From assembly GCF_007290395.2 (NCBI RefSeq), contig NZ_CP041656.2, positions 6,598,501 through 6,662,500 on the forward strand: a DNA stretch of 64,000 nt. Direction: 5' to 3'. Under the pieces are notes generated by a model, which ran no database searches, was not told the DNA's origin, and saw nothing but the letters and a program-made list of their open reading frames with translations. Source of the DNA: Bradyrhizobium cosmicum. Its GTDB lineage: Bacteria > Pseudomonadota > Alphaproteobacteria > Rhizobiales > Xanthobacteraceae. This document shows, in pieces, positions 17,140-25,264 of the stretch. Both the position numbers and the translations under genes were made by a program. Position 1 is the stretch's first letter; each line of letters opens with the position of its first letter.

Positions 17140-17535
17140 ATGACCATGTCCCGCCGCCTGATTTCCACGGGCTCCCCGTTCGAGAAGACCGCCGGCTACA
17201 GCCGCGCCGTGATTGACGGCGACTTCGCCTTCGTCGCAGGAACCACCGGCTACGACTACGCGACCATGAGCATGCCGGCCGATGTCACCAGCCAGTCACG
17301 CAACTGCTTCAAGACCATCGAAGCGGCCCTGAAGGAGGGCGGATTCGAGATGGCCGACATCGTCCGCGTGACCTACTACCTCACCGACGCCAAGGATGCA
17401 GACACCCATTTCGCGGTCTGCGGCGAAGTCCTCGGCGAGATTCGCCCGGCCGCAACGCTTCTCGTCGTCTCGGCGCTGTACAAGCCCGAGATGAAGGTCG
17501 AGATCGAAGTCACCGCCAAGCGCCGCGGCATCTGA
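17140..17535 (+). CDS. RidA/YjgF family protein
   Basis: At 131 residues this is a full-length Rid protein. It has the family N-terminus ISTGSPFEKTAGYSRAV, the core DVTSQSRNCFKTIEAALKEG, and the C-terminal GEIRPAATLLVVSALY with the arginine (about residue 106) that binds the substrate carboxylate in active Rid enzymes. Rid proteins hydrolyse reactive enamine/imine intermediates released by PLP enzymes. Lying between a PLP decarboxylase and homospermidine synthase (which forms imine intermediates), it may clean up such by-products. A second ATG two codons in is also possible. It ends about 65 bases before the synthase gene. Confidence 0.92.
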   Translation: MTMSRRLISTGSPFEKTAGYSRAVIDGDFAFVAGTTGYDYATMSMPADVTSQSRNCFKTIEAALKEGGFEMADIVRVTYYLTDAKDADTHFAVCGEVLGEIRPAATLLVVSALYKPEMKVEIEVTAKRRGI

Positions 17536-17600
17536 CAAGCGCCGCAGCGCCTGATCCCCCTCACCCATTGTCTGCTAGCACGTTCCGGAGAAACCATCCC

Positions 17601-19043
17601 ATGAGCCACCCCTCGCAGATCTACGCGAAGATCACTGGTCCCATCGTCATGGTCGGCTTCGGCTCCATCGGCAAAGGCACATTGCCGCTGATCGAGCGGC
17701 ATCTCGATTACGACAAGTCGCGCGTCACCGTGATCGACCCCAAGGACGAGGGCCGCAAGGCGCATTGCGAGAAGCACAATGTCCGCTTCATCCAGAAGGC
17801 CGTGACCAGGGACAATTATCGCGAATTGCTGACCCCGCTGCTCACCGAAGGCGGCGGCCAGGGATTTTGCGTCAATCTCTCGGTCGACACCGGCTCGACC
17901 GACATCATGGAGCTCTGCAACGAACTCGGCGCTCTCTATATCGACACCGTCAACGAGCCCTGGCTGGGCTTCTATTTCGATGCGTCGAAGGGTCCGGAAG
18001 CGCGTTCCAACTACGCGCTTCGCGAAGCGACGCTGGCCGCCAAGAAGGCGCGTCCCGCCGGTTCGACGACGGCCGTCTCCTGCTGCGGCGCCAATCCCGG
18101 CATGGTCTCCTTCTTCGTCAAGCAGGCGCTGCTCAACGTTGCCGCCGATCTGAAGCTCAATGCTCCCAAGCCGAAGACCAAGGCCGAATGGGCGGACCTG
18201 ATGCGGCAGGCGGGCATCAAGGGCATCCACATCGCCGAACGCGACACGCAGCGCTCCAAGAAGCCGAAAGAGCCTGACGTCTTCGTCAACACCTGGTCGG
18301 TGGAAGGCTTCCTGTCGGAAGGCGTGCAGCCGTCCGAGCTCGGCTGGGGCACCCATGAAAAATGGATGCCGGAGAATGCGCGCACCCACGAGGCCGGCTG
18401 CGGCGCCGCCATCTATCTGATGCAGCCCGGCGCGAACACGCGCGTGCGCACATGGTGCCCAACCCGCGGCGCGCAGTACGGCTTCCTCGTCACCCACAAC
18501 GAATCGATCTCGATCGCCGACTACTTCACGGTACGCGACGCATCGGGCACCGCTGTCTACCGGCCGACCTGTCACTATGCCTATCACCCGGCTGACGATG
18601 CCGTGCTGTCGCTGCATGAGATGTTCGGCCGCGCCGCCAAGATGCAGGAGAAGCACCACATCCTCGACGAGAACGAGATCGTCGACGGCATCGACGAGCT
18701 CGGCGTGCTGCTGTTCGGCCACGACAACAATGCCTACTGGTACGGCTCGCAGCTCTCCATCGAAGAGACCCGCAAGCTAGCGCCCTATCAGAACGCCACC
18801 GGCCTGCAGGTGACCTCCGCCGTGCTCGGCGGCATGGTGTGGGCGCTGGAAAACCCGAACGAAGGCATCGTCGAAGCCGACGAGATGGATTTCGACCGGC
18901 TGCTGGAAATCCAGCTGCCCTATCTCGGTCCGGTCAAGGGCTTCTACACCGACTGGACGCCGCTGACGGATCGTCCGGGACTGTTTCCGGAAGATATCGA
19001 TACGAGCGATCCCTGGCAGTTCCGGAATGTTCTGGTGCGGTGA
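17601..19043 (+). CDS. hss: Homospermidine synthase
   Basis: It couples two putrescines through NAD+-dependent oxidation, imine formation and reduction, giving sym-homospermidine, the characteristic polyamine of many rhizobia. The 480-residue length matches the bacterial enzyme. The NAD fold starts PIVMVGFGSIGKGTLPL (about 11-27). Family stretches include NLSVDTGSTDIMELCNELGA, DTVNEPWLGFYFD and the central GWGTHEKWMPENA. The ATG at 17601 (MSHPSQIYAKI) follows a GGAGA at 17587. With the upstream decarboxylase it forms a two-step route from ornithine to homospermidine. No damage is seen. Confidence 0.96.
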   Translation: MSHPSQIYAKITGPIVMVGFGSIGKGTLPLIERHLDYDKSRVTVIDPKDEGRKAHCEKHNVRFIQKAVTRDNYRELLTPLLTEGGGQGFCVNLSVDTGSTDIMELCNELGALYIDTVNEPWLGFYFDASKGPEARSNYALREATLAAKKARPAGSTTAVSCCGANPGMVSFFVKQALLNVAADLKLNAPKPKTKAEWADLMRQAGIKGIHIAERDTQRSKKPKEPDVFVNTWSVEGFLSEGVQPSELGWGTHEKWMPENARTHEAGCGAAIYLMQPGANTRVRTWCPTRGAQYGFLVTHNESISIADYFTVRDASGTAVYRPTCHYAYHPADDAVLSLHEMFGRAAKMQEKHHILDENEIVDGIDELGVLLFGHDNNAYWYGSQLSIEETRKLAPYQNATGLQVTSAVLGGMVWALENPNEGIVEADEMDFDRLLEIQLPYLGPVKGFYTDWTPLTDRPGLFPEDIDTSDPWQFRNVLVR

Positions 19044-19075
19044 GGGGTACGACGCACCCCACCTCACACTCCGCT

Positions 19076-19174
19076 GTCATGCCTCGCGAAGGCGAGGCAT
19101 CCAGTACGCCGCGGCCTCTCCGTATCCACACACAGTCTCTGGGAGACTGGATCACCCGCTTTCGCGGGTGACAA
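19076..19174. repeat. Dyad repeat, family E
   Basis: TGTCATGCCTCGCGAAGGCG with GAGGCATCCAG on the left pairs partly with CTGGATCACCCGC and TTTCGCGGGTGACAACA on the right. The layout (short hairpin at each end, CTGGAT/ATCCAG between) is the familiar mosaic repeat of Bradyrhizobiaceae. One copy was seen here, after hss. Confidence 0.65.
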
Positions 19175-19195
19175 CACTATTTGTGCGGAGGCTTC

Positions 19196-19615
19196 CTACT
19201 TCTCCTTGATCGGCGGCGCGATCTTCTCCGCCGGAGCCGGCGGCAGTGCTGGCTGGGTGGCCGCGCCCTGCGTCTGCGGATCCGGGCGCGCGGGCTCGGG
19301 GGCTGGCGTGGTGGGCCGGTCGCCGCCGGGCTTGGCTTCGGCGGGCTTGTTCTGGTCCTCAGACGGAGTGCCCTGGAGCGGATGCGTTGCCTGCGCCATC
19401 TCCATCCGGCTCTCGGCACGGATCTGGGCGAGTGACATTACCGACACCGCAACGCCGGCTGCGAGCAGCGAACAGGCAATTGTCAGGTCGAATTTCAGTC
19501 TGCGCTTGTCATTCTGGCCGGGCATGTCGATCACCGCCTTTTCCGCGAGATCAACGAAGTCGCGCGGCTGCGGTTCCGCCACCCGCGAAGCGGGAACTCC
19601 CCGTTTGCGCGCCAA
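19196..19615 (-). CDS. Single-pass proline-rich hypothetical protein, MgtC neighbour
   Basis: The 139-residue product has one transmembrane segment (about 43-62, FDLTIACSLLAAGVAVSVMS) and a C-terminal tail dominated by Pro, Ala, Gln and Lys (PAPEPARPDPQTQ), ending with the charged PPIKEK. I do not recognise the family. The frame starts with a TTG nine bases after the mgtC stop; an internal ATG at codon 31 (MPGQNDKRR) is an alternative start. The upstream part (RDFVDLAEKAVID) has plausible coding character, so I kept the longer form. It is probably cotranscribed with mgtC. Confidence 0.6.
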   Translation of the reverse strand: MARKRGVPASRVAEPQPRDFVDLAEKAVIDMPGQNDKRRLKFDLTIACSLLAAGVAVSVMSLAQIRAESRMEMAQATHPLQGTPSEDQNKPAEAKPGGDRPTTPAPEPARPDPQTQGAATQPALPPAPAEKIAPPIKEK

Positions 19616-19623
19616 CGCCGCGC

Positions 19624-20340
19624 TCAGTCGGTGGTGCTGACTTCCCAGGTGGCGTGGCGCACGCCCGGTAAATGCTGCAGATCGGTCGCCGCCGCGTTCA
19701 GCTCGTTCGGATCGACCGCGGTCGCGACCAGCTTGGCAACGATCTCCAGGATATCGTCGCCGATTTCGACGACTTCGATGTCAGCCACCTGATATTTCGC
19801 ACCCTCGAGCTTCTCGACGAGCCGGTCGCGCATGTCGGGCAAGGCGTCAACCGCTACCGCGAGCTTGAAGTAATAGGTCGCTTCCGAGGTCTTCTCGTTC
19901 AGCGGGATGCGGTTGATGGCATTGACCAGCGGGCGGAGCATGGTGTTGCCGGCGATGACGAACACGGTGAGGGCCGCGGCCTGCGCGACCATGTCGGCCC
20001 CCGCACAGGAGCCGACCGCAGCCGAAGCCCACAGCGTCGCCGCGGTGTTGAGCCCGCGCACGTCCATGCCCTGCTTCATGATGACGCCGGCACCAAGGAA
20101 GCCGATGCCCGAGACGACGTAGGAGATCACCCGGACCGCACCGTCGGAGCCGGTCAGATGCATGGCGAGATCGACGAACGCGGCGGCGCCGACCGCGACC
20201 AGCACGTTGGTGCGCAGGCCCGCGGTGCGCTGGCGATACTGCCGCTCGGCGCCGATCAACGTACCCAGCACGAAGGCCGTGAACAGGCTGACCAGCGTGT
20301 CGGCGAAATCAGCAATCTGGAAGGTCGTCAGAAACCGCAT
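19624..20340 (-). CDS. mgtC: MgtC/SapB family membrane protein
   Basis: The 238-residue protein has an N-terminal membrane part with about five helices and the MgtC signature LIGAERQYRQRTAGLRTNVL (about 29-48) followed by ISYVVSGIGFLGAGVIMK. The C-terminal part (about 145-235) is a soluble domain with YYFKLAVAVDALPDMRD, like the ACT-type domain of full-length MgtC proteins. MgtC acts at the inner membrane in adaptation to low Mg2+ and in ATP-synthase inhibition in pathogens; in rhizobia its role is unknown. No Mg2+-responsive leader was recognised upstream. The proline-rich gene follows it closely. Confidence 0.92.
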   Translation of the reverse strand: MRFLTTFQIADFADTLVSLFTAFVLGTLIGAERQYRQRTAGLRTNVLVAVGAAAFVDLAMHLTGSDGAVRVISYVVSGIGFLGAGVIMKQGMDVRGLNTAATLWASAAVGSCAGADMVAQAAALTVFVIAGNTMLRPLVNAINRIPLNEKTSEATYYFKLAVAVDALPDMRDRLVEKLEGAKYQVADIEVVEIGDDILEIVAKLVATAVDPNELNAAATDLQHLPGVRHATWEVSTTD

Positions 20341-20370
20341 GGCCCCCTATACGGTCAGAACGATGACAGA

Positions 20371-21390
20371 TTAAAGCTCCAGCAGGCCGCCATCCCCATT
20401 TTCGTCGGCAAAGGCCAGCAGCGTCCCCTTGGCATTCCAGGCGAGCGCGGCAACCGGCGGGGTACCGTTGCGGCGGACCAGGATCTCCGCGCCGTCTTCC
20501 AGTCGCACCATCAGTACGGTGCCGTCGCTGTAGCCGGCGGCGAGGATGTCGTTCTTCGGATGGCAGGCGACCACGGACACGCGCGCCTGAAGCGGCGCCA
20601 GCATCGCGGGCTCCTTGCCCATCGGGCCGTCCTTGCTGGCAAACGGCCAGACGATGACGGTGTCGGCGCCCGAGGTCGCCAGACCCTTGCCGCCTGCGCT
20701 CCAGGACATCGAGCGGACGCGGCCGGGATAGCCGGTCATACGCATGTGCCTGTTGTCGGCGAGGCGCCAGCCGTGCAGCGCCGACTCGTGCATGGTGGTG
20801 ACCAGAAATTTGTTGTCGGGGCTGAAGGTGACGCCGAGATGCGACCCCGCCCAGGGCAGGAATTCAGCCGAGTCCGCCATGTTGGGAAACCACAGCGTCG
20901 CGCCGTTGTAATGGGCGATCGCGAGGCGCAGCCCCTTGGGCGCGAACGCAAGGCCGCCGACGGTGGAGGGCACCTCAAGCGACTTCTCCTCGGCCTTGCC
21001 GCTCTTCACGGTCGCGGTCTTGCCGGCCGACCAGGCAAAAGCGCCGTCCGGATGCAGCGCCACCGCGTCGATCCAGCGCCGCTTCGGGTCGGTGGCAAGC
21101 AATGTCACCTCGCCGTTGGCGTCGAGCGACACGACCTTACCGTCGTCGCCGCCCATGATGAGGCGCTTGCCGTCGGAGGCAGCGGAGAGAATGCCGCCGT
21201 TATGCACGGCAACCTTGGTGATCTCTCCCTTGGCATCGACGAACGCGACGTTCTCCTCGGCGCCGACAAAGGCGGCGCGAGGCCCAAGGAAATGCGCTGA
21301 GGTCACGCCCATGCCCAGCGTGACCGGCTTGACGCGGTCGGTGACGGAAACGATCGAGGCTGAATCCGGGGCCGGCGTAAACTCTTTCAT
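20371..21390 (-). CDS. WD40-repeat protein encoded with CobW
   Basis: The 339-residue protein has no signal peptide and contains repeated WD40-like blades: HLGVTFSPDNKFLVTTMHES, RVSVVACHPKNDILAAGYSD and ALAWNAKGTLLAFADENGDG. About seven blades would make a cytoplasmic propeller. Its ATG overlaps the TGA of the CobW gene (TGATG), so translation is coupled. This tight link suggests it works with the zinc GTPase, perhaps as scaffold or client. It is not AztD, the periplasmic propeller chaperone of some zinc systems, because it lacks an export signal. An in-frame extension upstream lies within cobW and is rejected. Confidence 0.85.
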   Translation of the reverse strand: MKEFTPAPDSASIVSVTDRVKPVTLGMGVTSAHFLGPRAAFVGAEENVAFVDAKGEITKVAVHNGGILSAASDGKRLIMGGDDGKVVSLDANGEVTLLATDPKRRWIDAVALHPDGAFAWSAGKTATVKSGKAEEKSLEVPSTVGGLAFAPKGLRLAIAHYNGATLWFPNMADSAEFLPWAGSHLGVTFSPDNKFLVTTMHESALHGWRLADNRHMRMTGYPGRVRSMSWSAGGKGLATSGADTVIVWPFASKDGPMGKEPAMLAPLQARVSVVACHPKNDILAAGYSDGTVLMVRLEDGAEILVRRNGTPPVAALAWNAKGTLLAFADENGDGGLLEL

Positions 21391-22427
21391 CACGAGACGA
21401 TACAGCTCTCGAAGCCCTTGCGAATGAGATCTTCGGGCAATTCGCGACCGATGAAGACGAGGCGGCTCTGGCGCGGCTCGTCGTCCTTCCACTTCCGCTG
21501 GTGGTCACCCTCCAGCATCATGTGAACGCCCTGGAAGACGTAGCGGTCGTCGTCGTCGTGGAAGGCGAGGATGCCCTTCGAGCGCAGGATCTTGCCGCCC
21601 TCGACCTGCACCAGGTTCTGGAGCCAGGGCATGAACACGTTCGGATCGAGCGGTTTGTCGGATTTAAGCGACAGCGACTGCATGTCCTCGTCGTGATAGT
21701 GCTTCAGGCCGTGGCCGTGATCATGGTGATGGTGGTCGTGGCCGTGATGATCATGGTCGTGGTCATGATCGTCGGCCTCCAGGAAATCCGGTTCGATCTC
21801 CAGAATGCGGTCGAGGTCGAATGCGCCGCGGTCGAGCACGTCGGCCAGCGCCACCGAGCAGCGCTCGGTGCGATGCAGCTTGGCATAGGGGTTGATGGCG
21901 CGGATGCGGGCCTCGACCTCGGCAAGCTCGGCTTTGGTGACGAGATCGGTCTTGTTGAGCACGATGACGTCGGCAAAGGCGATCTGGTTCTTGGCTTCGG
22001 GCGCATCCTTCAGCCGGTCTGATAGCCATTTGGCATCGGCGACCGTGACGACCGCGTCGAGCCGGGCGTTCTTCTGCACGTCCTCATCGACGAAGAAGGT
22101 CTGGGCGACGGGCGCCGGATCGGCGAGCCCCGTGGTCTCGACGATGATGGCGTCGAACTTGCCCTTGCGCTTCATCAAGCCGTCCATGATGCGCACGAGA
22201 TCGCCGCGCACGGTGCAGCAGATGCAACCATTGTTCATCTCGAACACTTCCTCATCGGCGCCGATGATGAGGTCGTTGTCGATGCCGATCTCGCCGAATT
22301 CGTTGACGATGACGGCGTATTTCTTGCCGTGGTTTTCCGACAGGATGCGGTTGAGCAGCGTGGTCTTGCCGGCACCGAGATAGCCGGTCAGGACGGTCAC
22401 GGGAATTTTCTGGGACGCTTCAGACAT
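21390..22427 (-). CDS. CobW/COG0523 family GTPase, probable zinc metallochaperone
   Basis: The 345-residue protein has Walker A GYLGAGKTT (15-23), the metal site C68-I-C70-C71 in NNGCICCTVRGDL, a switch region VETTGLADPAPV, the guanine motif VLNKTDLV, a His-Asp-rich stretch near 205-235 and a C-terminal CobW_C domain. COG0523 proteins move zinc to client proteins when zinc is scarce. It follows znuA by 53 bases on the same strand, so Zur control is likely. The ATG opening MSEASQK is preceded by GGAG at good spacing and was preferred to one five codons upstream. Confidence 0.93.
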   Translation of the reverse strand: MSEASQKIPVTVLTGYLGAGKTTLLNRILSENHGKKYAVIVNEFGEIGIDNDLIIGADEEVFEMNNGCICCTVRGDLVRIMDGLMKRKGKFDAIIVETTGLADPAPVAQTFFVDEDVQKNARLDAVVTVADAKWLSDRLKDAPEAKNQIAFADVIVLNKTDLVTKAELAEVEARIRAINPYAKLHRTERCSVALADVLDRGAFDLDRILEIEPDFLEADDHDHDHDHHGHDHHHHDHGHGLKHYHDEDMQSLSLKSDKPLDPNVFMPWLQNLVQVEGGKILRSKGILAFHDDDDRYVFQGVHMMLEGDHQRKWKDDEPRQSRLVFIGRELPEDLIRKGFESCIVS

Positions 22428-22480
22428 AACAACTCCGGACATAGGGCTTCCGCGCGACGCGAGGCGGGGTGGCCCCTGCC

Positions 22481-23344
22481 CTAGTGGTCAAGCGCGCTGG
22501 TCAGGGCCTTTATATTGTGCCTGACCATATCAATGTAAGTGGGTGCAGGCCCCTTTTCACCCGTCAAACCGTCCGAAATCAGGGTCCCGCCGACCTTTGC
22601 CCCGGTCTCGGCCGCAATCCGCCGGATCAGCCGGTCGTCACTGATATTCTCCAGGAATACCGCCGGGATCCTCGCGGCCTTGATCTGGCCGATGATACCA
22701 GCGATGTCCCGTGCGCTGGGCTCGGTTTCAGTGGAAACGCCCAGGGGGGCGATGAACTGGACGCCGTATTCGGAGGCGAAATAGCCGAAGGCGTCGTGGG
22801 TCGAGATCACCTTGCGCCGCTCAGGCGGGGGTTTGGCCACGGCCTCGCGGACCTCGCGGTCGAGCGCGTCGAGCTTGTCCAGATAGGCCCTGGCCCGGGC
22901 GCGGAAGACATCCGCATCGTCAGGATCGGCCGCGACCAGCGCTTTGGCGATGTCGGTGACGTAGACTTTGGCGTTGGGAACGGACTGCCAGGCGTGGGGA
23001 TCTGCAGCCGAACCGAGCTTCAGGGGCGTGATCCCGGCGCTCGCGGTCACCACCTGCGCCTTGGCTCCGGAGGATTGCACGAGTCGCGGCAGCCAGCCTT
23101 CGAGGCCGAGCCCATTGACGATGACGAGCTTTGCGTCCGCGATCCGCTTCGCATCGCTGGGCGCCGGCGTGTAGACATGGACGTCGCTATCGGGGCCGAC
23201 CAGCGTCGTCACGTTGACCCGGTCGCCGCCAACAGTGCGGACGAAATCGCCGAGGATGGAGAAGCTGGCGACGACGTGGAGCCGTTCCGCGGCGCGCAGC
23301 GGCGAAGCGACCAGGAGCAAGGCGAGGAGCACGAGGACCCGCAT
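22481..23344 (-). CDS. znuA: Zinc ABC transporter periplasmic binding protein
   Basis: The 287-residue protein begins with a clear signal peptide (MRVLVLLALLLVASPLRA, mature from about A19 or E20). Cluster A-I family metal ligands are visible as H56 (DSDVHVYTP), H117 (ADPHAWQS), H183 (STHDAFGYF) and D258 (TLISDGLTG). A His-His-His-Asp set is compatible with zinc or manganese. It lacks the long His-rich loop of gammaproteobacterial ZnuA. The operon context (His-rich protein, CobW, Zur-type palindrome) favours zinc. It delivers metal to ZnuB and ends 53 bases before cobW. Confidence 0.9.
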   Translation of the reverse strand: MRVLVLLALLLVASPLRAAERLHVVASFSILGDFVRTVGGDRVNVTTLVGPDSDVHVYTPAPSDAKRIADAKLVIVNGLGLEGWLPRLVQSSGAKAQVVTASAGITPLKLGSAADPHAWQSVPNAKVYVTDIAKALVAADPDDADVFRARARAYLDKLDALDREVREAVAKPPPERRKVISTHDAFGYFASEYGVQFIAPLGVSTETEPSARDIAGIIGQIKAARIPAVFLENISDDRLIRRIAAETGAKVGGTLISDGLTGEKGPAPTYIDMVRHNIKALTSALDH

Positions 23345-23349
23345 CGCTG

Positions 23350-24219
23350 TCAGGCCTCCAGATGCCGGCCGGGAAACAACTGGCGGACGATGCCGCCGAC
23401 GCGGCCGAACAGGACCGAGACGATGTAGAGCACGGTCGCCACCAGGATGATCGCAGGGCCGGAGGGCACGCGGGTCTGGAACGACAGCACGAGGCCGGCA
23501 TAGCCGGAGACGGCGGCGGCGACCACCGCGATGCAGATCATCATTGTGAGATCGCGCGACCAGAATCGCGCGATGCCGGCCGGCAGGATCATCAGGCCGA
23601 CCGCCAGCAACGTGCCGAGCGCCTGAAAGCCGTTGACGAGGTTGATGACGACGAGCGCGAGGAAGGCGAGATGCGCTGGGCCGCCGGCGCGGCTCACGGT
23701 CCGCAGGAATAGCGGATCCACGCTCTCGATCACGAGCGGACGGTAGATCACCGCGAGCACCAGCAGCGTCACGGTGGCATTGAAGGCCACCACCAGCAGG
23801 GTCTGGTCGTCCATCGCGAGGATGTTGCCGAACAACACGTGCAACAGGTCGATATTGGTGCCTTTGATCGACACGATGGTCACGCCGAGCGCCAGCGAGG
23901 CCAAGTAGAAGGTCGCCAGCGATGCGTCCTCCTTCAGCCCGGTCGAGCGCGCGACCACGCCGGCGAGGATCGCCACCGCAAAGCCGGCGATCAGGCCGCC
24001 GGCCGTCATCGCGAACAGATTGAGCCCGGAGAGCAGGAAGCCAACGGCCGCACCGGGCAGTATCGCATGCGCCATGGCGTCGCCGACGAGGCTCATCCGC
24101 CGCAGCATCAGGAACACGCCGATCGGCGCGCCGGCGAGCGACAGCGCGATGACCGCGGCGAGCGCACGCCGCATGAACTCGAATTCGGTGAACGGACCGA
24201 TCAGCGCGTCATAAACCAT
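23350..24219 (-). CDS. znuB: Zinc ABC transporter permease
   Basis: The 289-residue protein is an ABC-3 family permease with eight or nine hydrophobic helices. Recognisable stretches are MLRRMSLVGDAMAHAILPGA (about 43-62), DLLHVLFGNILAMDDQTL and ALGTLLAVGLMILPAGIARF near 200-220. It would form the inner-membrane channel driven by ZnuC. It sits five bases upstream of the znuA start and six bases downstream of znuC, a compact operon. Length and hydropathy are normal. Confidence 0.93.
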   Translation of the reverse strand: MVYDALIGPFTEFEFMRRALAAVIALSLAGAPIGVFLMLRRMSLVGDAMAHAILPGAAVGFLLSGLNLFAMTAGGLIAGFAVAILAGVVARSTGLKEDASLATFYLASLALGVTIVSIKGTNIDLLHVLFGNILAMDDQTLLVVAFNATVTLLVLAVIYRPLVIESVDPLFLRTVSRAGGPAHLAFLALVVINLVNGFQALGTLLAVGLMILPAGIARFWSRDLTMMICIAVVAAAVSGYAGLVLSFQTRVPSGPAIILVATVLYIVSVLFGRVGGIVRQLFPGRHLEA

Positions 24220-24225
24220 CTGACG

Positions 24226-24981
24226 TCACGCCGCCTGCGAGCGGGCGTCGTCGGCCGCGCAGGCCGCGGCGCTGTCGTCGAAGGCTTCGCACATCCGCAT
24301 CGCGACCATCAGGTTCTCCGGCGTCAGCACCTCCGCCGTCGGTCCCCAGGCGACGGGGCCGCGTGCCAGCACCAGGGTCTCGCTGAAATGGGTGCGCACC
24401 ATCTCCATGTCGTGCAATGCGGCGAGCACGGTGCGGCCCTCGCCGTGCCAGTGCTTGACCAGCGCGAGCAGGTCGGTCGTAGTCTTGCTGTCGATGGCGT
24501 TGAAAGGCTCGTCGAGCACGATCAGGCGAGCATCCTGAAGCAGCACGCGCGCAAACAGAACTCGCTGCATCTGCCCGCCCGAGAGCGTGCCGAGGGGACG
24601 GTTCTCGAAGCCGTTGAGGCCGACGGAAGCGATCGCGCGGAGGATCTTGTCACGCGCGGCCTTGCCGATGCCGCCGAACAGGCCGGTCGCCCGCCACAGC
24701 CCGGTCGCGACGAAATCGAACACCGAGATGGGAAAGCTGCGATCGATCTCCGCGCTCTGCGGCAGATAGGCGATGTCGCGGGAGTCGAGCCCGCCGAGAT
24801 GGATGCTGCCGTCGAGCGGCCGGAGGATGCCGACGATACCGCGCAGCAGCGTCGACTTGCCGGCCCCGTTCGGACCGATCACGGCGACCAGCGCGCCGGA
24901 GGCGACCTCGCCATTGAGGTGGTGCACGGCCGGATGCCGGTCGTAGCCGAGCGTGACGTTGTGGAAATGCACGGCCGCCAT
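24226..24981 (-). CDS. znuC: Zinc ABC transporter ATP-binding protein
   Basis: The 251-residue ATPase has Walker A GPNGAGKST at 36-44, the signature LSGGQMQRVLFARVL and Walker B ARLIVLDEPFNAID. The H-loop is AALHDMEMVR. The chosen ATG (MAAVHFHNVTLGY) lies two bases after the stop of the His-rich gene; the open frame upstream runs through that gene and is rejected. It powers ZnuB. The C-terminal tail (CEAFDDSAAACAADDARSQA) is short and lacks the His-rich tail of enterobacterial ZnuC. Confidence 0.94.
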   Translation of the reverse strand: MAAVHFHNVTLGYDRHPAVHHLNGEVASGALVAVIGPNGAGKSTLLRGIVGILRPLDGSIHLGGLDSRDIAYLPQSAEIDRSFPISVFDFVATGLWRATGLFGGIGKAARDKILRAIASVGLNGFENRPLGTLSGGQMQRVLFARVLLQDARLIVLDEPFNAIDSKTTTDLLALVKHWHGEGRTVLAALHDMEMVRTHFSETLVLARGPVAWGPTAEVLTPENLMVAMRMCEAFDDSAAACAADDARSQAA

Positions 24982-24983
24982 GA

Positions 24984-25220
24984 TCACCTCATCGCCAGCA
25001 AGACCACGCCCCAGAGCACGGCACAGACGGCCAGCGCGGCCGAAAGGCGCCCGGCCACAGTCATGCGCAGGATCGACCACGGCGCGGCTTGGGCCGGATG
25101 CGGCGAGGCCGGGTCGTGGACATGGGCGTGGCTGTGATCGTGCCCATGTGGGTGCGCGCGGTCATGGGAATGGCCATGAGCATGGTCGTGAGGATGGGCG
25201 GGGGACGCGGCGGGAACCAT
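24984..25220 (-). CDS. Small His-rich membrane protein heading the zinc operon
   Basis: This 78-residue protein has an N-terminal half packed with His-Asp-Ala-Gly repeats (HPHDHAHGHSHDRAHPHGHD, 19 or so histidines) and a C-terminal hydrophobic helix (about 58-76, LSAALAVCAVLWGVVLLA). A single-pass protein exposing a His-rich arm is suited to buffering or handing over zinc. It is the first gene of the znu operon, ending two bases before znuC, with the Zur-type palindrome 10 bases upstream of its ATG. I know no characterised homologue. It is short enough to be missed by some annotation pipelines. Confidence 0.8.
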   Translation of the reverse strand: MVPAASPAHPHDHAHGHSHDRAHPHGHDHSHAHVHDPASPHPAQAAPWSILRMTVAGRLSAALAVCAVLWGVVLLAMR

Positions 25221-25229
25221 GGCAAGGAC

Positions 25230-25242
25230 GTTATATTATAAC
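25230..25242. promoter_or_regulatory. Zur-box-like palindrome upstream of the zinc operon
   Basis: GTTATATTATAAC is a perfect 13-base palindrome in a very AT-rich spot within GC-rich DNA, 10 bases upstream of the His-rich gene start (minus strand reads AATGTTATAATATAACGTCC). It matches the GTTATA-n-TATAAC core of proteobacterial Zur sites. Zinc-bound Zur would block transcription of the six downstream genes. Confidence 0.8.
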
Positions 25243-25264
25243 ATTACCCCTGTCCACGGCTGGC

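Noticed and set aside
17568..17600. Eleven-codon extension of homospermidine synthase
   Set aside because: The downstream ATG has a better start context and matches the family N-terminus.
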